From NCBI GenBank assembly GCA_907165135.1, contig OU015566.1, forward strand, positions 3,536,501-3,600,500: a DNA stretch of 64,000 nt. The letters run 5' to 3'. The notes beneath the pieces are model-generated. The model was not told the DNA's origin and did no database searches. It saw only the letters and a program-made list of their open reading frames with translations. Of this stretch, positions 34,401 to 42,553 are shown in pieces. How positions within the stretch are numbered: position 1 is the first letter of the stretch; each line of letters opens with the position of its first letter. The translations under genes were made by a program, and so were the position numbers. The DNA is from Oikopleura dioica (Eukaryota; Chordata; Appendicularia; Copelata; Oikopleuridae).

Positions 34401-35476
34401 GTGTATTGAAAACTATTCCGAATCCGTCGGAACCAACTCACTCAGTTCAAAATGCCACATTCTCTCCAAAAAGCGCATTTCAGGTCACATGTTCGATCCA
34501 ACCTTTTGGTCCGACCTTTCGAGTCGCAAATTCGATTTATTCCTTTTACTTCCGGCCCGTTCCGTATTTCGAGACGCGACTGCGAAATTTTGATGTCGAT
34601 TTTTGATAAGAAGAAACTTGAGTCAGGTTTTGAAGAAAATTTATGAAATTTTCATAAAGCCGCGTAGCGGCTTTTTTATAAACGAATTTACGCTTGAAAA
34701 TGGATCAGATAAGATTTTTACGTTTCTTTTAGAAGAAGAGACAGTGCGCATGGAGAGCAGCCGCAGTCGCGTCAGATCACTTTCCAAATCTCAAGTGGCC
34801 TCCATAGGTAAGCAGATTTTTCTCTCAAGAAACCAAAACTCTGACGTTTCTTTTTAGATGAATTGATTGAGTTGGAAAAAGATGAAGTTGAACTCGTCAA
34901 AACAACAGGTAAAAAATCGAAAATAAGGAGAAAAAAACAACTCGAAAATCGAGTAAAAATTAAAAATCAGCATAATTTTGGCACTTTTTGAGCCGAAATC
35001 GACATTTTCCCTCCGAAAGAAGTTTTTTGATCATGACAATCATCGAAAACTCTTCAGGTTTTACTATTGGAATCGTCATCGGCGCCCTGACCGTCATCCT
35101 CCTCATCATCCTCTTCATCTTCGGCTATCGCTGGCACTCCCGCCGCGGCGACATCACCAAGGCCCTCTACATCCCCAAACCCCGCCCCGCCTCCTCCCAA
35201 GTCCATTTGACCCTCGTCCCGGCCGGCTCTCACTATCCTTACGAAAACGGCCGCCTCGCTTCGAACCAGCCCCGACCGCTTTCGACGCTTTATCAACCTG
35301 GTCTTGGACAATCAGTTTTGCACCCAATCGGCACTCCCATTGGAAAAGTACCAATCACGAAGGAGAGTCAAGAAGGAACTTACAGTAGCACTGGCGATGG
35401 CAGTCTTGGCGAAACTTCTTGCGGATCCGATTTGACCTATTTGGAGCCGGCTCATGGCGGAGTTGTTGAAGTGTAG
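19464..35476 (+). CDS. Ephrin (transmembrane, B-type) with giant introns
   Basis: Ligand for Eph receptor tyrosine kinases at cell contacts. Exons: 19464-19543, 29234-29348, 31113-31287, 34061-34162, 34733-34807, 34858-34908 and 35058-35476, all GT-AG with matching phases. A signal peptide (MKISLLFGVVFGSV) precedes IEPLYWNTTNP, the ephrin N-terminal signature. Then come VGEKMDIYCP, YCRQ, FSCLTPERERKHTLLFQEI, NPNPFSP and GSDYFLI, matching the ephrin receptor-binding domain and its Cys pattern, and SCDSKQLRMKISVGL. A transmembrane helix (IGIVIGALTVILLIILFIF) and a cytoplasmic tail ending GGVVEV make it B-type; the C-terminus suits a PDZ ligand. Introns of 9690, 1764 and 2773 bp are exceptional for this compact window and hold most of its inverted-repeat elements and possibly cis-regulatory DNA. 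Confidence 0.95.
19864..20618. mobile_element. TTAA-flanked fold-back element with long inverted arms
   Basis: Both ends read TTAAGGGACCTGGGCGAGC inward. The arms, about 280 bp each, are near-identical, running to TTAGGTGGAATCTGTGCAG (about 20150 and 20340), and surround a GC-richer centre. Similar ORFs in the two arms are a by-product of the duplication. It lies in ephrin intron 1. Confidence 0.88.
21300..21880. repeat. Nested long inverted repeat
   Basis: An inner palindrome (arms 21454-21541 and 21641-21727) starts TTTGACGCCCT and includes GAAAGCCCAGC and GTGGTTGCGCA. It is framed by a second, more diverged pair of arms (GAAAATGACTTTT near 21300 and its complement near 21870; TGTGCTCATCTT and AGATGAGCACA). 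Looks like a large MITE or one element inside another. In ephrin intron 1. Confidence 0.8.
22887..23004. repeat. Nested hairpin with ACCCTTAA words
   Basis: Outer arms GAGTTTATCATGATGAGAGC and their complement, with inner CACCCTTATTTGATTAAAAA and AATAAGGGTG. Flanking ACCCTTAA words continue at about 22787-22880. In ephrin intron 1. Confidence 0.8.
24084..24242. repeat. Dispersed AAGGGTGTCA / TGATACCCTTA repeat
   Basis: Two head-to-tail inverted pairs: AAGGGTGTCATCGTC...TTGATACCCTTAAG and AAGGGCGTCACTATC...GTGATACCCTTAATC. The same words recur in pairs or singly near 4862, 16747, 18902, 22850, 26706 and 30830-30895. Confidence 0.7.
24977..25356. repeat. Three tandem hairpin elements, alternating orientation
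   Basis: Copies start at about 24977, 25105 and 25234, a period near 128 bp. Each has arms with ACCTGAGTCAGGGTCT and AGACCCTGACTCAGGT. The loop of the middle copy is the reverse complement of the loops of the outer two. In ephrin intron 1. Confidence 0.85.
27192..27358. mobile_element. MITE with 58-bp terminal inverted repeats and GCCGC cores
   Basis: Arms start CGCTAGAAT and contain AAATGGCGGCTNAAAATC and AGAAGCCGCTTGCGGCTTCG, itself a palindrome. The centre carries TAGCCGCGCGAAGCGCGGCT. No ORF. In ephrin intron 1. Confidence 0.85.
28010..28345. repeat. Palindromic GAGCC...GGCTC array
   Basis: About a dozen diverged copies of a unit like TTTGAGCCGGCTCAAAT, spaced some 20-30 bp, in both half-site orders. 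In ephrin intron 1. Confidence 0.75.
31769..32356 (-). CDS. Coiled-coil RING finger protein nested in ephrin intron 3
   Basis: A single uninterrupted 195-residue ORF on the strand opposite to ephrin. Residues 1-130 form a long coiled coil (EREIESIQKDLVSLEEERQQ region). Residues 132-190 are a RING: CPICMEEY, CLKVCGHRFGKNCI, GKCPNCNKEF, giving the C3HC4 zinc ligands. This suggests an E3 ubiquitin ligase. It has no introns, unlike almost every other gene here, which fits a retrocopy or an element-borne gene. No polyA tract or target duplication was recognised. Poly-T-rich DNA precedes it on the genomic plus strand. Confidence 0.85.
   Translation of the reverse strand: MGDIYEKTFEKINQDFQNFKKETEEKISYKLTAVEAKNSEMPLVEREIESIQKDLVSLEEERQQCEEEMRPLKSKYEALVQRIKMKELVMKEQKTRLKNLSIEIINLKKEVEDIRKMKCGKLNSFSIHELDVCPICMEEYNTNDHIQSCLKVCGHRFGKNCIEKTLGYRVGSRAMYGKCPNCNKEFTAASILRLY
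32895..33041. mobile_element. Short MITE with CCAAT-box repeats in its centre
   Basis: Inverted ends of 39 bp start GGTGTCTGGAACCGACAAAA and end in ATTTTGCG, with few mismatches. The 70-bp centre has two direct copies of CCAATCAGAAGCC. No ORF. In ephrin intron 3. Confidence 0.87.
34655..34677. repeat. GCCGC hairpin
   Basis: AAGCCGCGTAGCGGCTTTTT, a short palindrome of a class scattered through the window (also 26548, 27230, 27312, 48601, 49371, 49772, 50839). In ephrin intron 4. Confidence 0.7.
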
Positions 35477-35663
35477 ATTCGAATGAATTTAATGAAGAAT
35501 CGACTTTTTTATTTTATTATTAAAAAAATCTTCAAATCTACCTCAACTTCTTCCCAAAAAACCCGAAGCTTCTCTAATAAAAAAAATTGGAAGATCGTCA
35601 AAATGCTGCCTTTACTACTATCACTATTTACCAATTTAAAATGTAAATAAATATCAGAAAACA

Positions 35664-35918
35664 CTATTTTTCGTGATCTTCGTCGTGATTTCCTTCTTTC
35701 CAGTGCAGTTTCCAAGCCATTTCGACAAGGGCCATGTGTTGCTGAGCTTTTAAATGCTGCTCGTGGACTAGTTTTTCTCGGTAGAGAAATGACTTAATTT
35801 TTGATCGACGGGATTACAGTCAAAACTTACAAGAACAATAGCAATTAGAACGAAAATAACAAGAACAGCTCTCTGAAGTTGCCTGATTCCCTCGGGGTAG
35901 ACATGAAAATCTTCCATT
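35664..35918 (-). CDS. Tiny single-pass membrane protein
   Basis: Starts at 35918; a 38-bp GT-AG intron (35793-35830) is removed. The product is about 71 residues: MEDFHVYPEGIRQLQRA, a hydrophobic helix VLVIFVLIAIVLSFL, then a charged His/Glu-rich tail (REKLVHEQHLK...EDHEK). The topology resembles small mitochondrial or ER subunits, but I do not recognise the family. It lies tail to tail with the ephrin gene, about 190 bp away. Confidence 0.75.
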
Positions 35919-36231
35919 TTTTTTCTCAAGAAAAATATTTTCAACGATAAATGCAATCCTTGATACAGTATTCTCAATTTTCAAGATCATCGATGATCGT
36001 CGATGAATTATAAATTATAATCGAAAGTGCCTGCAAAACGGTAATTTATCTTTGTTCGTATATTCTTCGTCTGTTGAATCTGAAAAAGCCGTGCTCGACA
36101 GATTTTAATTTGAGCTCAATTGAATGTGATCTTGTTTGAATTTGCTGGAAACAATGAATTTAATGATCCATAATAAGCCGGTAGAATTGGGACAGTCTCA
36201 GGAATCAAGAGCTAGAGAATCTCTAGTAGAG

Positions 36232-36642
36232 ATGTTTGAAATAATCGAAACTTTTGAAGAGTGGGAGAACTTTTTGAAGAATGTCAGATAATAGCATTTT
36301 ATTCTAAAGGAAAACAGACGTTAAGAGTATTGAATATACTGTGGCATTGTTTACTGTTCCATGGTGTGGTTCCTGCAAAATGATGGCCAAGAAACTGAAG
36401 GCATTTTCGGAAGAAAACAAGGAAGAGAACGTCCAATACACAGTAATTGACGCTGATCAAATCGTGGAAGGTAGTATTTTCCACTTCGAAAATCTTGAAG
36501 TCCTTTTTTAGTAAAATCTCTTTACGGCATCTCGCAATATCCGTGCTTCATTTTCTTCAAAAACGGCGAAAAGAAGCACAAATTCGCAACTTCAAGATTT
36601 GAACATTTCACTGACGAGTTCACTCTCAATCTTTACCAATAA
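36232..36642 (+). CDS. Thioredoxin
   Basis: Protein-disulfide reductase with the redox-active WCGSC motif in VALFTVPWCGSCKMMAKKL. Later motifs YGISQYPCFIFFKNG (with the conserved cis-Pro region) and EEFTLNLYQ-like end fit the fold. Exons 36232-36282, 36326-36470 and 36512-36642, with introns of 43 and 41 bp. About 108 residues, the usual single-domain length, cytosolic, no signal peptide. The WCGPC of classical thioredoxins is WCGSC here. AATAAA overlaps the stop. Confidence 0.92.
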
Positions 36643-36922
36643 AAAATTGCTCCAAGCGTCGAATCTCCCTTGACCTTTTCACTTGCATAACTCACCGGGA
36701 ATGTGAGAAAACAAAAGCAATCGAAAAAAATGAGGATAATAAATAGAGAAACAAAATTTATTTTGAGAACAAGAATATTCCAGCTGTTTTTATTGTTTTT
36801 GATTATCAAAATCTTGAGGCGTCGGATCACAGAAAAATCATAAGGATGAATTGAGCTAATTTTTAATTATCCGACTTGAAGACATAGAAGAGACAGAAAA
36901 TTAGAAGATCAATCAGCAGTTG

Positions 36923-37971
36923 ATGAATTCTATCATGGAAAAAGACTGTCAGCGGAGCAACAGGGGATTGTACTACTAGGATTTTCCCATAGAATAGGTT
37001 TTTACCGATTACTCTTTTCCGATAGCAAAGTTTGAAAACCAAAATAAGCGAACTAAGACCAATAGTCGACATCTTGCGCCTCGAAGGATGTCATTATTTC
37101 CACGAGCCACTTAGATTTTCGCCCTATGGAAAAAGCGACCTTCGAGAGATTCAAAAATACATCATCGAACTTCTTTCCTGCCGATTCAAATACATTTATC
37201 GCGTCTTTAGGTGAGCTTTCAAGTTGATGAATCTTACTTTGCTCAAGTATTTCGCCGAAATTCGAGCGATTTTTTGATGCTCTTTCAAAAGAAAATGAAG
37301 CGATATCTGGAGGAGCAGTTACTGAGCGACGATCTTGCGCAGAAAAATCATGCCGGGTTGTGACTCAAAGTTTTGACGAGTACTTTGGATCGCTAGCGGA
37401 TGTCAGATGGCTCAAATTTGTTCAAAATGGGATCGGTGCTAGTTTTCGGGTAATTCTCGAGAATCAAAATTTCTCCTAAATTTTCCTAGTCGCTGATAGT
37501 CGTCCGAGATCCCCGAGTCCTCCTTCTTCAAAAATACAAAGACCAGAAAAACGACATCATGGAATACGCCGACGAAATCGTCAAGTACTGCGATTCAATG
37601 GTCGACAACTGGTCGCGACTCTACGATCTGACGCAGGAAAGCTTCTCAAAAAGCATCAAAATCATCAAATACGAAGATCTTCAGATGAATTATCAAAATG
37701 AAATCAAGGACGCGCTTTTGTTTTTGAAACTCGACAGCGCTAAATTTGACCCTTTTCCGATTTTTGAAGACTCGCTGAGTTTGACCTTGAGAAGGAATAT
37801 TTACAAAGTAGGTTCTCTGATCACTTTTTCATCAAGAAAAAAATTAAGGCCTTCAACGCCGTTCAAAACGACTGCGGCAAATTCATGAAAATGTTTCATT
37901 ACAATCAGCTCCTTTTCGAAGATTTCCTCAACTCTCTCGAGTATTTGTCGATAACTGTAACTCATGATTAA
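36923..37971 (+). CDS. Carbohydrate sulfotransferase-like protein
   Basis: Several small introns join RSNRGFLKTKISEL and GCHYFHEPLRF, which align in position with the RSGSSFLGEL and FYLYEPLW elements of GlcNAc-6-O/chondroitin sulfotransferases, then SLIVVRDPRVLLL (3'-phosphate loop, PAPS binding) and IKIIKYEDLQMN. It ends LEYLSITVTHD. These enzymes move sulfate from PAPS to glycans in the Golgi. The phosphosulfate loop is degenerate (RSNRG), and no signal anchor precedes the chosen ATG at 36923. So either an upstream exon is missing or the protein is divergent and possibly inactive. The next gene starts 107 bp downstream on the same strand. Confidence 0.75.
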
Positions 37972-38078
37972 CAATCAATATATTACGATTATGATGATTC
38001 ATTTTTTAATACTGCTTCCTTTCTTGAAATAAATAAAGTCAACAAGAAAGTCTTTTGTCACAGGAAAAAGAGAAAAAA

Positions 38079-39706
38079 ATGCCGGGAAGAAAAAGGCTTG
38101 AATTTACATTTTTAACTTCTTTGGTTACGATTTTTCACTACATATCGCAGCTCACACTGCCATTTACAATTACAGTCATATCTACTGCTCAAGATGGCGA
38201 AAATGTCCAGTCTATCTGTATTTTAAATCAATCAGCAGCTGAAACAAATGTCGAGCAGACCGGAAAGAGCGAGCTAGCCTGGACAAACGAGCAATATGGA
38301 AATATTCTTGGAGCGTATTTCATCGGCTATTCTATTTCTACAGCAGCGTCTGCTTTTGCCGTGCAAAAATTTGGATTTTACCCGCTTATTAAGATTTTAT
38401 GCTTCGGGAGCGCAACCACAACACTTTTCTTTCCTTACGTCATCAGGAGATCTTTTAACTTGGGATTTCTTTTGAGAGTTCTCCAGGGAGTTTTTTCTGG
38501 TCCCTATGTTCCCGCTTTGCAAGGATCGTGGTACTGGTGGGGCATTCCCAGCGAAATAACGACGAATATAGCGATTCAAACGGGAGGTGTGACGATCGGA
38601 AATGTTCTGGGCTCGGTTGGAAATGGAATGGTGATAAATTCATTTGGCTGGGAATATTGCTATTACATCGCCGGAACTTGCCAGATATTGGTTGGTATTC
38701 TTTGGGCGATTCTGGTAGATCCAAAGCCGGAGATAGAAAGGGGTGAATTTGGTTTTTGTGGAATTCAAAAACTGAAGATTTCTAGCAGAATGTCGAAAGA
38801 AGAAAAAACTCGGGAACGGAAAGAGAAAATAGAGTAAGGCTTTTCTAAGTTCATTTTCTTGTCCAAAAACAGATTACATCTGCGCGCCCTCCCTCGATAA
38901 CGACGACAAAACTCCGAAATGTTCCATTCAAATCAATTCTGACCGACCCTCAAGTTCTTCTCGCTGTCTGGGGCGTTTTTTCGGTCGACTTAATTCTGCT
39001 GAGCAGCATGACTAACACCCCTACTTATTTGAAACGGGCATTTGGGTTGCCGATTCGGACAATAACGTACGTTTTTGGAGCCGTTGCTCTTGGATGCTTG
39101 ATTGCGAATGTTTCTTGTGCTCTTATCGGTAAGAAAACAGTCGGTCTATCAATTAATATGACCTGAAGTTGACAAACTAAGAAGAAAGTTCAGCACGACT
39201 TTTGTTAGAAAATCGCTAGTTCTGTTCTTGTGTTTGTTGATGCTCCCGTCTGTCTGTTCGATGGAATTCTTTGGCTGTAATTACGTAGTAGTTTGCATCC
39301 TTTTTGCTATTTTTACCATTTCTGCAAGTGCTAGTGCAAGTATGTTCATAATTTTTGACCTCGAAAACTGTTATTGTAAAAGTATCTGGGATCATCCCTA
39401 TCGCCGCAGAGCTATCTGCAAATTATGGCCCGATCGTGACTGGTTTTGCTGGTGCTTTTGGCAATTTTGCTGGATTTGCTACCACTTCACTCATGGTTTA
39501 CCTGCTCAAGGATAAAAATCAAGGTAGAAATTATGATAAACATTAAAATATTCTCTTAAAAAGGCGATCCTGCAAACTGGAACCGGGTTTTTGCGATCCC
39601 GGTTGGTCTGTTCACCATTTTTCTTGGTTTTTTCCTTGCTTTTGGAAAAATAGAAGTGCGACCATGGGCCAGAGAGAAGAAAAATAAAAATCACCTTCTC
39701 AAATGA
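38079..39706 (+). CDS. SLC17-type major facilitator transporter
   Basis: Twelve-helix anion or sialin/phosphate-type carrier. Visible motifs: LTLPFTITVIS at helix 1, a WTNEQYGNILGAYFIGYSIS block (SLC17 W...G.ILSAFF.GY), LLRVLQGVFSGPYVPALQG, VLGSVGNGMVINSFGWEYCYY, ELSANYGPIVTGFAGAFGNFAGF and NWNRVFAIPVG, close to the family pattern. It ends EVRPWAREKKNKNHLLK. Exon 1 (38079-38831) meets exon 2 (from 38873) only in frame if the intron is GA...AG (GAGTAAGG...CAG, 41 bp). Other introns are GT-AG of about 40-47 bp. TTTTGTCACAG, 15 bp upstream of the ATG, looks like an acceptor and could be a trans-splice site. Confidence 0.88.
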
Positions 39707-40001
39707 GCGCAAAAAATATATTATTAAAGTTTATTTCTTCAAGAAATTCAATAGCAAATTGGTAAATGAAAAATAAGTGCAGCCAATAATTGCTCTCCAC
39801 CCCAGTTCCTTCCTAATTCCAAACGAGCGTAAGACGATGTAAAATCGCGAACAAAATTGTAAAATAGTCAAAACTTTGAATAAAGAAATTGCGGCTTTCC
39901 GAGCTCCTGATCGCTCCAGAAAATATAGTAAAAGAGAGAAAAAATGCCGTTGAAAAGAGGAATTCTTGAGGTGGAGGGTTTTTCTTTGGTCAAATAACTT
40001 T
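39707..40001. other. Convergent 3' flanks
   Basis: Only the 3' ends of the transporter (+) and BCD1 (-) genes are expected here. AATAAA-like signals occur near 39880. No other feature is seen. Confidence 0.5.
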
Positions 40002-42322
40002 TTAGTAGTAATCTTCTACGTCACTTCCTTCTGAGTAATCTTCCTGTTCCATCAACAAGAGCGCTTCTTGCAGCTCTATTTGCTCCTTCGTTAATGCTTT
40101 CGGTTGTTCTTTCGGGGTCGGGTCGGGTTCAGCGGGTTCTGGAAGCTCTTCGGGCTCTTCTTTGACCTCGACTTCATCCTTGATTTCACTTTCGTCGATC
40201 ATGAGTCGTGGGGACTCTGATCCAGGATCTATGAAGATGTTAATAAATGCTCAAAGAGTGAGAAAAACCTGGTGTCTCGATCTCTTCCGCCGCTTTTCTT
40301 GTGTCGAAGCCAACATATTCAACATCCTTCTGTTTCTCATCCTCGTTTTTCGTGTCTTAGATCGGGTTTTCTTTTTCGACTCAGGAATTGAAAGAGGGAG
40401 GAAAAGATAAACCTTTCCTTCACTAAAATTCCAATGCGTCAAGGGCTCGTTCCATTGCTCTCCATAAGAGCTGGATATTTCCCGTTGCTCGGTTTTGTTG
40501 AAAGATTTCGCATAAGGATGATGCCGCGTATGATTCGCAGGTTTGGAAGCCTTTCGAGCTGATTTGGTGTGCGCGGGTTTCTCCTGTTTCTTTGGCGATG
40601 TACCAAGTAACGATTGGAAGCCTGAGATAGAATAGAAAGGGAAGAAAGGCGTGTCTGGTACCTGGGTGGAGCGAATTGACTTGCACCGGCTGTTCCTTGA
40701 TCTGGACTCGTGAGGACGACTGATGAGCTGGTTTGGAACTTTGCGGAGCGGAGAGAATGAACGGAGCAGACCTCGGCATGTCGTATGGATTCGGATTGTC
40801 GCGGTTCACCAACTGATCCAAAACAGGATGAGAAGTCTGGGCATTTCCAGTTGGGGCGCCATATTTTGCTTCGCTGAAAACAGGTTAGGATCTCAAAATC
40901 AAGGAGGATTTTTTTACCTTTTCTCTTGGTTTGGTGGTTGTTCCTTTTCCTTCCTAGGTCGCTTGGCTTCCTTTCTTTTTGAGGCTTGGTGGAGAGGTTG
41001 CGGTGGAGGCTGGCCTTTGACGTAATCATGATGGGCAGTCCCTCGGTCTTTGAAGTACTGAAAAGGGATAAGGAAAAGAAAGAGATGATAATTATCAAGC
41101 ATTTGCTTTACCTGGGCTTTCTCCGTCGTTGTGACAATAAACTCCGGGAATTCTAGCAAAATCTTCCCTTTCAAATTCTCAAGGAGCGTCTTTTCTTTGT
41201 CGAGATGATAGTAAAGCTCTTGCCCGACAATTCTTCGCATGAACACTTCGTAGTTGTACTTTTTCTCCGCCATTTCCAGCGGTCGTTCCATTTCAGCACT
41301 CTTCTTTCCTGGCAGGCGGTGACATTCGATAGAGGAGGCGGTTTCGTCGGATTCGATTGTTTCTGGCTCTTCTTCGAAGGGTTCCTCTTTGACTTCGACT
41401 TTAATCTACGAAAAAATTGATGAGAAAATGGGTTGCAAGAAAACAGCCTTACATCAGATCCGGAAAATTCAGAAGCAGCTTCGGAGTCGATCTTTTTACG
41501 AGTTGAATTTAATTGAAACTATTTTCTTTGCAAAAAATGAAATTCTTCATCTGAAAACTTCAATTTAAACTACTCAAACTCGCTCCTTATCAATGACTCC
41601 TTGAACAATGCGGCCTAAATTCCAAATCTCATATATATCAGTCTCATCCCTTGATATCTTTCTATCAGAAAGATGAAAAGTCCACCGTACATGAAATTTG
41701 AAACACTTCTTGGCTCTTAATTTTGATTTCGTCATTTTGTCTGTTGTGCTATCAGCAACGTACTTTCCTGGTCCTTTGCGTTCCCCGTACTCGGAGTAGA
41801 CCGTCCGGTTGATTGAGGCGCGGGAGAAGCCGGCTGGTTGTTGCCAGATTACGAAGCCTTTCGAGATGGCCTAGAATCACATTTAGAACCTGAGAACAGC
41901 GTTGAAATACTCACATATCTTGTAAGCGCCTCTCTTCCTTCATAACCTGGCGATTTCATCCCTTCTGGCCCGTAGTCCCGGAGAATTCGCTCCCAAGTAA
42001 AGGTTCGTCGACTTGCATCCTCGAGAAAACGATAGTCTCGGAGAAGAAGTCGGTTGTTCATCGTTTTCTTGAAGACGAACTCGGTTGGGTCTCGTTTTCC
42101 AGAGCAGTTTAGCTCCTCTTTATGTTGCTGGACGCACTGCAGAGAACAGGTCTAACAGAAAAGTTGAGAAACGGTCGAAAAGGGGGTTCTTACTCTGTTC
42201 TGACATCCTGGACACTTGTATCGTGGGTTCTTGCTTAGGCAGACGTAGCATCTTGGAACATCCTGATCAGGGATAGACTCTTTTTCAGGTTCCTGAGCTT
42301 CTTCAGCTGCTACGGCCGACAT
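40002..42322 (-). CDS. ZNHIT6: Box C/D snoRNA protein 1 (BCD1, zinc-finger HIT)
   Basis: Assembly factor for box C/D snoRNPs, nuclear. Starts MSAVAAEEAQ at 42322. The HIT zinc finger reads CYVCLSKNPRYKCPGC, then across an intron TCSLQCVQQHK and LNCSGKRD, with all eight Cys/His ligands. It is followed by FVFKKTMNNRLLLRDYRFLEDASR, the conserved BCD1 stretch, then GYEGREALTRY and KMTKSKLRAKKCFKFHVRW, typical of the family core. The C-terminal half is acidic and Pro-rich (KDEVEVKEEPEELPEP) and ends SDVEDYY at 40002. Seven or more small GT-AG introns. The TBCD gene stops about 230 bp upstream on the same strand. Confidence 0.9.
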
Positions 42323-42553
42323 TCCGAGACAATTCCGGAAATCACAAAATTCCGATCCAACGAGCGGTACCGGACACCGACTGCTCGATTCGTCTATTTA
42401 ATTGATTAAAATAAGGGTTGAGAAAATAAATATTATGTTTATTCTTTGTCTGTAAAGGCATTTTCAGTGATTTGAAGATAAATGAAGAAAGAAAAATAGT
42501 AACACTACATCTACTTGGACGAATAATGAATGATAGGAATCAGAAAATAGATT

